In this document: positions 50,001 through 62,480 of the stretch, one piece after another
Numbering within the stretch: the first letter of the stretch is position 1
How the letters are laid out: every line of letters starts with the position of its first letter
DNA from: Piper betle
Taxonomy: Eukaryota; Streptophyta; Magnoliopsida; Piperales; Piperaceae
Reading direction: 5' to 3'
NCBI GenBank assembly: GCA_033002965.1
Contig: JAURVB010014889.1
Coordinates: 350,925 to 414,924 of the forward strand
DNA: 64,000 nt
Notes under the pieces: model-generated
The model's database searches: none
What the model was told of the DNA's origin: nothing
The model's input: only the letters and a program-made list of their open reading frames with translations
Translations under genes and position numbers: made by a program

Positions 50001-53000
50001 TTGACATTAAAAAAATGTAAAATATAGATGAAATTTGCCTAGTTATAATTTACAAAGAGTTAGTTTTAATGTAAACATGAGTTAGTTATGATGTAAAATC
50101 TCTTCACAAAAAAGCTTCCTCCTTTTTATAATGTTTTTTATAAGAAATTTTGTGGAGATGAAATGTTCAAGAGGGACCGCTTGTTGGGAGTCTTAGTTGC
50201 ATCTCACCATAAAATACTCTAAAAATGGGGAACTTTTTAGTGAAATCAATGTTTTTGTCATGAAGTACTATTCATAGATTTCAGTAGATTTTCCATTTCT
50301 TTCATGCTAATCAAACAGAACCTTAAGAAATTTGAGTGAATCCACATACTATTTTGTTTAGGATTGAATTTCATATGTCAAGAACTGTCCACAATAATGT
50401 AAGGGGCCCACATTTATAGGTTAAAATGCAAGAAGTCCTATTTCTTATCAACAATCTAAATCAAATTAAAATATAATTGTAAAATAACAGAATAATGTCT
50501 TAAATTTTATGAAAATTACATGAGGCTCTCAACTTTTTAGTAAGATCGTTGTCTTTCCTGCATCAACTAGCAAATTCTTTACGTCATGTGCTGAGATTTA
50601 TATGTTAATAAAAAATCTTCAGCGTTCAAAGTTTTAATTTTTCTTATTTCATTCTCTAGTAGGCTGGATTGCTAAAATCTGGCATTTTCTTACATTTCTA
50701 ATGCTAGTTTTTTGCCATATTTTTTTATCCCATCCACTTTAATATTGTCTTTGTGAACCTCTTAAACTTTTCTAGGAACGGATGCCCATGAAAAGATTTT
50801 TTATTTTTGGCCACAACTATTTGACTTACTTATCTCAGGGGATGAAGCAATTGATCAAATAGTTGTTGAGTAATTTTTATTTGTGTGTTTAAAAGATGTC
50901 TTTATGTGGGTTTTGCCTTTTAGGCTTCTCAATGTCGTTCTTTTTCTAATTGCATCCATAGACGTACCTAGTGATCTTAGGCTGCATTATGTTGATTTAT
51001 GTTTTCTAGGCTGCTGCAAAGAAAATCATAATTTTTAGCTAATGTGAACATGCTTCACCATATTGACATTACAAGTAGCCAGTCTAGCTAAAAGTGTTGT
51101 TATTAATGATAATATTAACGTATGGATTTTCATTTTGGTTCTTGAGAAATTGCGATAATCTTGGCAGGTAAAGGCAGAACATTCAAAGTGATAAAAAAAC
51201 AGTCCCGAGATGGATCTTCCATCTTAGGACTGGACCCTCCAAATTTGTATTCTAGTGTGAGAAGAGAAACCATGTGTAATGTGTGTGTGCACGTAAATAA
51301 CTGGGGGAGATGATTTATTTGCATGCATCATAACTTGCATCGACTTGCATAAATTACTGTTACCTTTATGATTATCATTCACAAGGGACCAGGTATTGAG
51401 ATGCTTGTGTAGCTGACAGTCAGCTGTTCATATTTTCTTTCCTTAACAGTCTGGAGAATCCTTCCCGAGTGAAGGGAAGAGAGCCAACCTACTTTTTCTG
51501 AGCAAATTTCTTTTGGTGATGGTGCTAGAAACACCAATCTTAAAAGGGTTCTACACAACAGGAGTCTTTCTTCTGCCACTTCTCGAGCTTCAGCAATTCA
51601 AGTTTCACGATTGTCGGCCAACACATCAAGCTCTGCCTCTGGAAGACGGCGCACACATACAGAAGTTCCTCTAACACAGTCTGTTCCCAATTTTTCTGAT
51701 TTTAGGAAAGAAAATACGAAGCCGTCTGCAGGAACTAGCAAGGCAGCAATGTTACTGAACAAGAATTATTCTCGTAGCAAGAGTATCAATGATGATTTTC
51801 ATGTTGCCAAGGAAGAGAAGAATCGTAGGTCACAGTCCTTGAGAAAATGTTCCGTTGGTTATGGGGAATTAAAAGATGTTTCGGTTGTTGATTTGGAGAG
51901 CATTGGTTCCACCCCTTCAAAGTTAAACAAAGAAAAGCATAACTCGATTGATAAAGTTGTCAGAAATGGAGAATCAAAGCCCTTTCTTCGCAAGGGTGGT
52001 CTCAGAGGCCCCGTTTCTGGAGCTGGTTTGGTTAAATTAAAAACACCTATTGTCTTGGAGGACTTGAATGGTAATTTAGACACCGAGTTTGTTGATATTC
52101 CAGCTAATGATATGTCGGGATTCATTGATGTAAAAGACGAAGAATTTGAGGCAGATGATTATGAGAATGATTCTGCTGAAGGAGCTACGAGGAATTATGA
52201 TAACTCGGATATTGACAAATCAAGGCTGAGTCATGGAACGGAAAAATCTGATGATCATGTATTAGGATATAGTGAGGTTCTCAGCACACTTTCCCAAGTA
52301 GATGATGACTTGACAACTACGCCAGGTGCTGTTTCTTCCAAGTTTGCCACAGCTGTTGGGCTTGTGCAGGATTCACCAGGTGAAAGTCCTGCTTCTTGGA
52401 TCCAACATTCATACACATTTACCCAGGAAGCATCTGATGTTGATGCGTCATTGGATTCACCCATTGGTAGTCCACCCTCTTGGAATTCTCAAGCACTGAA
52501 CCAGATGGTGGAGTCTGATTCTGGAAGGATGCGGAAGAAGTGGGGGAATGCCCAGAAGCCGGTTCTTGTAGGCCACTCCACGGCCAATACATCACGCAAA
52601 GATGTTACCAGAGGGTTCAAGAGGCTTCTAAAATTTGGAAGGAAAAGCAGGGGAACAGAGAGTTTTGTTAATGATTGGGTGTCTGCATCTACTGCTTCCG
52701 AGGGTGATGATGATACAGAAGATGGTCGTGATTCAGCTAATCGATCATCAGAAGATCTCAGGAAGTCGAGGATGGGTCTTCCTCGGGGTGCTTCATGTGA
52801 CAGCTTTAATGAAGGAGAGATTTTCAACGAGCAAGGTATAGTTCTTCCTTTCAGGATCATTATCTTGCCTGGTTACTTTTTTTTTTTGGCAACACTTGAA
52901 TTTTCCCCCCTTTCTGCGGGAAATGCTGCACTTTGATTGTTCTTTGCTCTCTGTTCTCCAGTTCAATCTTTACGTAGTTCAATTCCTGTGCCTCCTGCAG

Positions 53001-53228
53001 ACTTCAAACTGAGGGAGGATCAACTACCTGGAAGCTCCCTGAAAGGTAAACTAATGCATTTTTGCTTTGATGTGGCTGTTGGTTTGTTATGTCCCATAAT
53101 TTGTTCTGTTAAATGATTTTTTTAAAAAAAATCTAATATTCACCATTCGCCTTAAAATTTCAGTTCCTCGTTCTTTTTTTTCCCTTTCGTCATTCAGAAG
53201 CAAGGGAAACGAGTCGAAGCCTAGGTAA
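45569..53228 (+). CDS. COP1-interacting protein 7-like protein, about 1373 aa if four shifts are bridged
   Basis: Ten exons: 45569-45627, 45724-45906, 46078-46177, 46273-46303, 46784-46826, 47256-47408, 47625-49638, 51450-52835, 52962-53045 and 53164-53228. The N-terminus ([57 protein letters not shown]), the [13 protein letters not shown] motif near residue 314 and the C-terminus [20 protein letters not shown] are hallmarks of plant CIP7-like proteins. Arabidopsis CIP7 binds COP1 and promotes light-regulated gene expression. The rest is Ser-rich and largely disordered, with a charged helix near [20 protein letters not shown]. The coherent frame changes four times, each as if one base were missing: near 48884-48897, 49017-49024, 49556-49560 and 51471-51480. 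Without correction the product would stop at 49041. All splice phases agree. A (TA)n tract lies in intron 5 (about 47062-47090). Confidence 0.85.
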
Positions 53229-54668
53229 GCAGGCGATACGCCCTTGCCAATCAGGTCAGTGCAGGTTTGAGTGAGTGGAAGCCATTATATTATACATAAT
53301 TACGGTGTGTAATGTTAGATTATACATAATGTGTAAAAGGTGGAAGCTATGTATATTTGATGTCTTATTAGTGGTAGTCTATTCATCTGATAGTGTTGTA
53401 TTGTATTGTCTAAAAGATGGTTTTGTATCAAACTGACGCTTGCCAATTGGCAAACTGTACGGTGAGGTTGTTAATCAATCCGGCTCTTTTAAAAAACCTT
53501 ATGTTGAAATGAGATTATAATCATCTGCCATGTGGAGGTCTTTGGCAGCTTTTTTCGTTCTGTTTTCTTTCTTCTCTTCAAGTTTTGCTGTTGGTTAGTC
53601 TGCGTAGTTTTAGTTGACGGCTCCGAGCTTAAAAAAGACACAATACCTTGTGTTATTATTGGGCGGATCTGTAACTATAAAAGCATTTTAAGAGTTAAAA
53701 AGGACGGATGGGAGCAGGAGGATGCATATGTAGCATTTTGGTGGCTTGCAGTTTTGTAAAAAAGGTTTAAGACTATAGATGAATGCATCGCTGAGCATTG
53801 TTTATCTATTTTAACTTAATATTCATGACTGTAATCTTTACTCTTTAATATCTAATAACAACCGAGCCTAGAAACAATCTTAACAGTATCTACACGTCTC
53901 ATCTGAGCGAATAAGTTTAAAAGCCAAGAGATCGAACAGGTTCAAGTATACAACTATGCAGAGACGACCATTAAGACAGATTGATCCATACCCATGCGAA
54001 ACCGCGGGAATAATAGTCCTAAGGCACAGACACACACAAAAGGCAAAACGGCCTTTAGGCAATAACTAACATTAAAAAAAAGACTAACAAATTACCTGAA
54101 ACTCGGTGACCTATTCCCGTGCTCTACTGATAAGTTTGGTAATCTGTCAGTTTGTTTTTTCCTCCGGCCTGCTCATTCTTGGGTCTCTAGTTGGAGGGAT
54201 TTTTGCAAGAAAAATATTCAATGTTAGACAAATAAGTAGCAGGCGTGTTGACATTTTTTTCTCCACGGTGTATTAGCATATTTGGAAAGCAAATAAAGAC
54301 ACTTCTACCATGCTCAAGGTAATTTTGACATGCCCTTGAATGCGTTGGTTTGCCTTCTTTGAAAGAGGCGAATAGGAAAAAACAAAGAGGGCGAGAATAT
54401 TGGTTGCTTTAATTTTCATTTTTATTTTTTGGTAAAATTAAAATGATATTATGGTAAGACTCGTATATTTATTTATTTTCCAAGACAAGACCAGCTAGGG
54501 CCTAGGAGTTGAGGAAGCAGAGGCCATATAAATGTGTGAAAGCCGTGAACTTCAGGCGTACAGCCGTTACTACTAATCACTTCTCCAATGCATTGCATTG
54601 TGGGTTCTTATTTGTCTCATTAAGCCCAACTAATTATAATCTCCCTTTTAATAATCATCAAAAAAACA
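53229..54668. other. 3' UTR of the CIP7-like gene and intergenic DNA
   Basis: The first 200-300 bp are probably the 3' UTR. The rest has no recognisable coding sequence on either strand, and leads into the promoter region of the ABC transporter. No clear TATA box was settled on. Confidence 0.45.
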
Positions 54669-57600
54669 ATGCCATTCGACGTCGACGACGAGGTTTATGA
54701 TTGCCACCGTCATCCCTCCACCCCAACCCAAGCTTCCATGGCCGACTCCTCCTTCGAACTCCACCCCACCTCCCGCCGCTACCCTTCTCCGGCCAGCTCC
54801 TACCTCACCTCCTTCGCCACTTCCCCAGCTCGTCGTCGCTTCCGCCGTCCCACACCCGCCTCCCCTCTCTCCCCCGCCCGGGATGACCAGTCATGGCGGG
54901 AGGAGATCTCTTGGCAGTTCGACCCGTCCGGGTACCGCGACGGTGCCTCCAGCTTCGCCTCCGCTCTTACCCCGTGGCCAGCGGCAAGCCCGGAGTCGTC
55001 GTCTCGCCGGACGGCCACCCTCCGCTCCGCCAAGGACTACTACCTCGCCGGCACCTCCCGCACCGCCGGCTGTGCTTTTCGGAGTTTCACCAATCCTTAC
55101 TATGAGTTCTCCCAGGTGGGTCACCTCCCCAACGCCGGACGGCTCGAGCTCCGTAGCCATGTCAGGGAGCCGGCCGTGGACAATAGAGAGGTCGCGGGGA
55201 GCTCGAGGGGAAGACGAGGTGATCAAAGGGAACGATTGAGCATGGCGGAGTACGTCGTCGATGCCGAGCGTCAGATACATATGGACCACGCCGGCGTCTT
55301 CTCCGACAAATATCATAGATCACATCACCACCCTGGCTACGGCCAGCATGGCGGCGGCGTTCACGTTGAGGATCATAGCGCGTCCATGGACCATGCTGGC
55401 TGCGACGACAACGTCGATGACGACGACGAGAGTGTGGCTTCGGAAGATGAGGAGGGAGATGATATGGGGCCGACAAGGTCAGTCGGTCTGTTAAGCTTGT
55501 TTCGATATTCGGATAAGCTGGACATGGTTCTTGTGTTGCTGGGGTGCGTTGGAGCTCTTATTAATGGCGGATCACTTCCCTGGTATTCTTACCTCTTTGG
55601 GAGCTTTGTGAATAAGATTGCTCAGGAGTCTAAGCAAGACAAGTCGAAGATGGTGAAAGATGTTGAGCAGGTGACATATACATATATATCCATTTTCCTT
55701 CAATATTTATGCGATCGCTGATCATATCGTTTTATGTTTTTGGTGTTTCAGATATGTCTATACATGACCGCACTAGCTGGAATTGTGGTCATTGGTGCCT
55801 ACTTAGGTAATTGAACTACGAATTTCTAGCTTCATGGAACATATTGATATTATACATTTGTTAAATATTGAATGAGCTAATGCTTGCTCATACACATGCA
55901 CATGAATATAATCTATGTGTTTATTAGAGATAATTTGTTGGAGAATGGTGGGAGAAAGGTCGGCTCAAAGGATTCGGACGAAATATTTGAGAGCTGTTTT
56001 GAGGCAAGACGTAGGGTTCTTCGACACCCAAATCAGCACCGGCGATATTATGCATGGGATTTCTAGTGATGTTGCTCAGATCCAAGAAGTCATGGGCGAA
56101 AAGGTTGATTACTTTTTTTATTATATATCTAAACTAGTTCCTTGTTGATTACTTTGTTTCCAGTAATTCCCAGTTTCTCCTAATCCCCGAAAACCAAAAC
56201 TTTTCAATCATTAGAGTTTCAATCAAGGGATTCACATTTGATATTGCGAGAGTTGGTTTGAACACTTGAAAAATATTTGACGCAGATGGCACACTTCGTC
56301 CACCACATATTCACCTTCGTCACCGGTTACATCGTCGGCTTCTTGAAGTCATGGAAGGTCGCTTTGGTGGTTCTCTCCGTCACACCATTGATGATGTTTT
56401 GTGGCATCGCCTACAAAGCTATCTACGTTGGCCTCGCTGCCAAGGAAGAGGTAAATCTACGTAGAACAAGCAAGCCATGTACATATTACTTGCCATGCAA
56501 CAAGCTTAAATAGTATTATGGGATGGTTTTAAGCTAGTTTGCATGCAATGTGTGAAGGTTTCATACCGAAAGGCCGGCAATGTTGCCGAGCAGGCGATCA
56601 GTGCGATCAGAACAGTGATATCTTTCGTCGCCGAGGATCACTTGACGGCCAAGTACTCCGGCCTGCTACAGAAATCGGTCCCCGTCGGAGCCAAGATTGG
56701 CTTCGCCAAGGGCGCTGGCATGGGCGTCATCTACCTGGTCACGTACTCCACCTGGGCTCTTGCTTTCTGGTACGGATCGATTCTCGTTGCCAAAAAGGAG
56801 ATCTCCGGTGGAGCCGCCATTGCCTGCTTCTTTGGTGTAAATGTGGGAGGAAGGTAACACCTCTTAGACTGGTTCTAGCTTCAATATCGATTTGGTGATT
56901 TGAAGGTGTTGATGCATGTCACTGCTTGGGCAGGGGGCTTGCTCTGTCTTTGTCATACTTTGCGCAGTTTGCACAAGGAACTGTGGCGGCAAGCAGAGTG
57001 TTTGAGATCATTGACAGAGTACCAGAGATCGATCCATTCGATGGGAGTGGTAGAACATTCTCGTCGGTTAGAGGGAGGATTGAGTTCAACGATGTTAGCT
57101 TCGCCTACCCTTCTCGTCCGGATACGGAGGTCCTCCGGTCGGTTAGCTTCGTGGCTCCTCCCTCCAAGACCCTTGCATTCGTCGGAGCTAGCGGCGGCGG
57201 CAAATCCACTGTCTTCGCATTGATCGAAAGGCTCTACGATCCCACCAGAGGTGAGAGCTGATTGTGTTGCACGGACGAGAAGAAGATTAAAATGAAGCTT
57301 TCATTTTCATTTATGGTGTGTAGGGTGTGTTTCGTTGGATGGGTATGATGTGAGGACGATACAGGTTGCATGGTTGAGGATGCAGATAGGAATGGTGGGG
57401 CAAGAGCCAGCGCTCTTCGCCACCTCCATCCTCGAAAACGTTCTGATGGGCAAGGAGGATGCCACCAAGAAGGAAGCCATAGCTGCTTGCGTCGCCGCAA
57501 ATGCTCATACCTTCATCACCAACCTCCCTCAAGGCTACAAAACCCAGGTTCATTATTGTTTAGCTTTCACTGTTTGCTCACTGCTCAAAAAAAGGTGTAA

Positions 57601-59995
57601 TCTTTTTCTCGCCGGGGCTCATCTTCTTTTTTCGCGCAGGTGGGAGATAGAGGAGTTCAACTTTCCGGTGGGCAAAAGCAGAGGATAGCGCTGGCGAGGG
57701 CAATGATCAAGAACCCGAGGATCCTCCTCTTGGACGAGCCAACCAGTGCGTTGGATCCAGAGTCGGAGGCAGTGGTGCAGCGGGCCATTGAGGAGATCGC
57801 CGCCCGCCGCACCACCTTGGTCATCGCCCACCGGCTAGCCACGGTGAGGAACGCCGACACCATCCTCGTCCTCGACCGCGGCGTCATCACCGAGTCCGGC
57901 AACCACCACCAGCTCATGAAGCAGGACGGACATTACTCCAATCTCGTCAAGCTCGCCTCGAACACCACCTTACCCTCCGAAGCTCACCCCCACAAAACAC
58001 CCCCCACCACGTACAACATAGACGAACATCCCCACTATTACAAGTCCATGCTTTCGGATGAAGACGACGACGACGACGACGACCGAAAGATGGAGGAGAA
58101 GCTTCGGAAGCCGAAAAGCTACGATCTTTCGGAGGTGTGGAAGTTGCAGAGGCCGGAGATGGCTCGGCTTTTGCTGGGTTTCGCGCTCGGCCTCCTTGCC
58201 GGAGCAATCCTATCAATCTTCCCGCTTATCCTCGGCCAGGCCCTTCAGATCTACTTCGACAAAGGCGATGACACCGCCAAGATGAAGAGGGACATCGGCT
58301 TCCTCGCCCTCGGCCTCGTCGGCCTCGGCGTCGGCTGCGTGATCACCATGACAGGGCAGCAAGGCTTTTGTGGGTGGGCAGGGGCGAAACTCACCGAGCG
58401 AGTGAGGTCCCTCCTGTTCCATGCCATCCTCGCCCAAGAGCCTGGTTGGTTCGACCTGGAAGACAACTCCGCCGGCGTCCTCGTCTCCATGCTATCCACC
58501 TACTGTGTCAGCTTCCGGTCGGTGCTCGGCGATCGTATCTCTGTCCTGTTGATGGGATTAAGCGCCGCCGCCGTCGGGCTGGCCGTGTGCTTCTACCTGG
58601 ACTGGAAGCTCACCGTCGTCGCTGTCGCCGTCACCCCCTTCACCCTCGGCGCTAGTTACTTGAGCTTGATCATCAACGTCGGGCCCAAGGTTGACAACGG
58701 CGCCTATGCCAAGGCCAGCAACATCGCTGCCGGCGTGGTGTCCAACATCCGCACGGTGACGACCTTCTCCGTCCAGGAGAGGATCGTCTCCTCCTTCGAC
58801 CAAGCATTGAAGGAGCCGACGAAGAAGTCGAATCGCCGATCGCAGGTGCTCGGCATTGCTTTGGGTCTCTCCCAAGGAGCCATGTATGGAGCTTACACTC
58901 TCACTCTTTGGTACGGCGCTCAACTTGTTAAGCAGGAAAACGCCAACTTCGGCGAAGTGTACAAGATCTTCCTCATACTGGTCCTGAGCTCGTTCTCCGT
59001 CGGTCAGCTCGCCGGACTGGCGCCGGACACCTCCCACGCCCCATTGGCCATCCCCGCCGTGCTCGAGATCCTCAAACGCCGGCCGGCGATCGTAAGCTTT
59101 GGGAGGAAGGGGAAGAGAACGGAGAGCTCGAAGCTAGTGGAGGTGGAGTTCCGAGCGGTGACCTTCGCCTACCCGTCACGACCCAACACGCTAGTTCTCA
59201 GGGACTTCTCGATGAAGATCGCCGGCGGCGGCGTGGTGGCCCTCGTCGGCGGCAGCGGCAGCGGGAAGTCGACGGTGATATGGTTGGTGCAGAGGTTCTA
59301 CGATCCCTACGCCGGCCGGATCCTCGTCGGCGGGGTCGACTTGAGGGAGATGGACGTGAAGTCGTTGAGGCGGCAGTGTGCTCTGGTGGGGCAAGAACCG
59401 GCGCTCTTCGCCGGCACCATTAGGGAGAACATCGCCTTCGGCAACCCCAAAGCTTCTTGGTCGGAGGTTGAAGAAGCCGCTAAACTTGCTTACATCCACA
59501 AATTTATTAGCAGCTTGCCCAATGGCTATGACACAGATGTATACTACATACTACATACCCCCGTATACATTATTATACATTAGATTTAGAGTTTAGAGTC
59601 TGATCTGGTGTATATATTGATATTGGTTGATGTTGGATTATACGCAGGTGGGGCAGAGCGGAGTTCAATTATCAGGCGGGCAAAAACAGAGGATTGCGAT
59701 AGCGAGGGCGCTAGTGAAGAGGGCGAGGATACTGCTGCTGGACGAGGCAAGCAGCGCACTGGACTTGGAGTCGGAGGCTCATGTGCAGGAGGCCGTGAAG
59801 AAGGCGGGGAAGCGGGCGACCACCATTGTGGTTGCCCACCGCATTTCCACCATTAGAGAGGCGGACAGCATTGCGGTGGTGAGGGACGGCAGGGTGGTGG
59901 AGTTCGGCAGCCATGACTCACTCTTGGCTTCCCATTTGAACGGACTCTATGCCGGCCTGGTTCGCGCCGAGATGGAGGCCAATGCATTCGATTGA
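54669..59995 (+). CDS. ABC transporter, subfamily B (MDR/PGP type), full size, about 1493 aa
   Basis: Nine exons: 54669-55670, 55752-55806, 55928-56103, 56286-56450, 56558-56853, 56934-57250, 57324-57547, 57640-59538 and 59648-59995; all phases agree. Layout is TMD-NBD-TMD-NBD. The first membrane domain begins near residue 275 ([20 protein letters not shown]). NBD1 has Walker [11 protein letters not shown] (about 648-657), signature LSGGQKQR (753) and Walker [13 protein letters not shown] (773). An Asp-rich linker lies near 885. NBD2 has Walker [10 protein letters not shown] (about 1282), LSGGQKQR (1386) and [12 protein letters not shown] (1406). Both ATP sites look complete. An extra N-terminus of about 270 residues (Ser/Pro/Arg-rich, then His-rich, then acidic) makes it longer than the usual 1250. 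ABCB proteins export hydrophobic compounds, and some move auxin; the substrate here is unknown. ATG 54738 (CCATGGCC context) is an alternative start. Confidence 0.93.
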
Positions 59996-60540
59996 TATGC
60001 TACATATGATATGAATCACACATTTGTTGATTTTGACGAATTCAGTCGTTGGTGTTAGATTCAAGTTGTGCATTAATGGGTAGTTTTGGTACATCACATG
60101 TATATACATTATATTGGGATTAACTAAATAAATTAAACATAAATCTTCTATTTTAACACATACAGACGGAGAAGTACTAAACAAATAGAGAAATTAGACC
60201 ATATAATTTTACATAAAATTCTCAAATATAGGAAAAAATTATAGGGCAAACAATTAAATCAAATTTATTATATCACAAATTTGATACATCGCACCATGAG
60301 AATAAGTTCTCCAATATTAATTTATTTCATTTTTTATAAAATTTATATTAGCTAAGAAAGAAAATAAAAAAATTATATATTAATAAGAATTTGGGGAAGT
60401 TATAATTAACGATTGCACGTGAATCGCAAGAAAATATTTATTTTTTCAATCCATACAATTTTTTCAATGTCTTGCTCATTGAAATAAAAACTTGAATTCT
60501 TATTTAGGTGAATTACATCTAACTATCACAGTGTATAACA
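59996..60540. other. 3' UTR of the ABC transporter and AT-rich intergenic DNA
   Basis: No gene is seen. AT-rich sequence continues to the boundary of the copia remnant, whose LTR on this side was not recognised. Confidence 0.4.
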
Positions 60541-62480
60541 CTCTATTTAATGCCAATTTCATTTAAAAATCTCTCGTCCATAGCATCTCCTGAAACTCCG
60601 TAGTAACAATAAACTCTGCTTGAGTTGTGGATAATGCAACACACTCTTGAAACCTAGATTGCCAAGACACAGCCCCATTAGCAAAATGTAACAACAAACT
60701 AAGATATTGATCTTCTTGTCTCCAAGTCACCTACCATGTCTACATTAGTGTAGCCAACCAACAAAGGTTTATCATTTCCAAAATATAAATATATTTTGGG
60801 CATACCTCTCAAGTATCTCATTATCCATTTAATTACTTGTCAATGTTCTTTGCTCGAATTTGCTAAATATTTACTAACTATTTTAACTGCATATACTTAT
60901 CTGGCTTTGTACAAACTATAGCATACATCAAACTACCAACCGTAGAAGCATAAGGAATCTTTAACATTTCCTTCATCTCTATTTCACTTAAATCACTTTT
61001 CTTCAACTTGAAGTGACCCCCAAGTAGAACTCCAACCGGCTTTGCATCTTTAATGTTGAATTTTTCAAGTACCTTTTATATGTACGTTTTTGTGACACCC
61101 AAAGCTTTCTAGCTCCCCTGTCACGCCGAATAGACATCCCCAAGATTTACTTTGCCGATCCCAAATCTTTCATTGCAAAGGATTTATTCAAGTTCTTCTT
61201 TAAACTTACAATCTTGGCTCCATCATATCTTACAATCAACATGTCATCCACATAAAGAAACAGAATAATAAAGTCACCATCATCAAACCTCTTGATGAAT
61301 ACACAGTGGTCAGAAACAGATTTCTTGTACCCATTCTTTCCATAAAAGAATCAAACTTTTTGTACCACTGTCTAAGAGTTTGCTTCAAACCATACAAACT
61401 CTTTTTCAAACTGCATACCATCTATTCCTTTCATCTAACTTCAAGACCCTCTGGTTGCTCCATGTATATGGTCTCCTCAAGATCACCATGAAGAAAAGCC
61501 ATCTTCATATCTAACTGTTCAACTTCCAAATCCAAACTTGTAGATCAAAGCCAGAATAATTCTAATAGAAGACATTTTAACAACAGGAGAAAAAATTTTA
61601 TCAAAATCAATACCTTTCTTCTGTCTGAAGCCCTTCACCACCAACCTTGCCTTGTACCTTGGTTGTGTGTTAGTTTCTTCATATTTGATCCTATAGACCC
61701 ATTTGTTCCTCAATACTCTTTTCCCTTAGGAAGTTCTACCAACTCATACGTGTGATTATCATGCAAAGATCTCATCTCATCTTGTATTGCTTTCAACTAC
61801 TTCTCCTTTTCTACATGAGCTTTGACCTCACTGAAATTTTCTGGTTCTCTATATTTAGTAATTGTCACATATTCTGATGATGGATATCTTGTTGATGGAA
61901 CTGGTTCACGAACTGATATCCTCACATTAGTTGGCTACCCTTGATCAGAATCTCCATGTTCCTGTCCGACATTATAACAAACTCATTAGAAATATCATCA
62001 GACACCACATCCTCACCCTCATCATCACTCGGAGGAAATAATTATGTCATCCTGAGCCTCCTCTTCACTTCTAACTGAGGTTGAAATATCTTTATCTTTT
62101 CCAAGCTTTCCTGAGATTTAGTTTGAGGAACTTCTTCCTTGCTAAAGTCCTTAACTGTTTGATCCTCCTTGAAAACTACATCTCTGCTTTGAATCAGTTT
62201 TCTATTCTTAGGATCCCAAAATTTGTATTTAAATTTATCGTCACCATATCCCAGAAAAATACATTCTACGTCTCTAGAGTCAAGCTTAACCCTTCGCTCC
62301 TTAAGCACATGTGCAAAGGGTTTACAACCAAAGATTCTCAAATGAGAATAACTGACATTTTTGTCACTCTAAACCCTTTCTGTTATGTCACTGTCCAGGG
62401 CATATGTGGGACATCTGTTGATCAAATAACAAGCTGTACTCATGGCCTCACCCCAAAAGCTTTTAGGCAACTTAGCTGAT
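60541..62480 (-). pseudogene. Ty1/copia pol remnant: integrase C-part, reverse transcriptase, RNase H
   Basis: Minus-strand fragments in order: the integrase/GAG-pol link (SFWGEAMSTACYLINR, about 62460-62410; LRIFGCKPFAHVLKERRVKL from about 62344), the reverse transcriptase (NKWVYRIKYEETNTQPRYKA from 61707; LDMKMAFLHGDLEETIYMEQ near 61520-61460; SLKKSLYGLKQTLRQWYKK near 61410; the YVDD catalytic motif near 61245) and RNase H (CVALSTTQAEF near 60640-60600). Several stops and frame changes separate these pieces, so no polyprotein can be made. The protein belongs to the Ty1/copia superfamily; the lineage is not assigned. It is the downstream half of the element at 63691-64000. Confidence 0.85.

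Noticed and set aside
48880..51480. Programmed frameshifting or tiny introns as an explanation for the CIP7-like frame changes
   Set aside because: Four shifts in the same direction at different motifs, none with splice signals or a slippery heptamer plus structure; missing bases are simpler.
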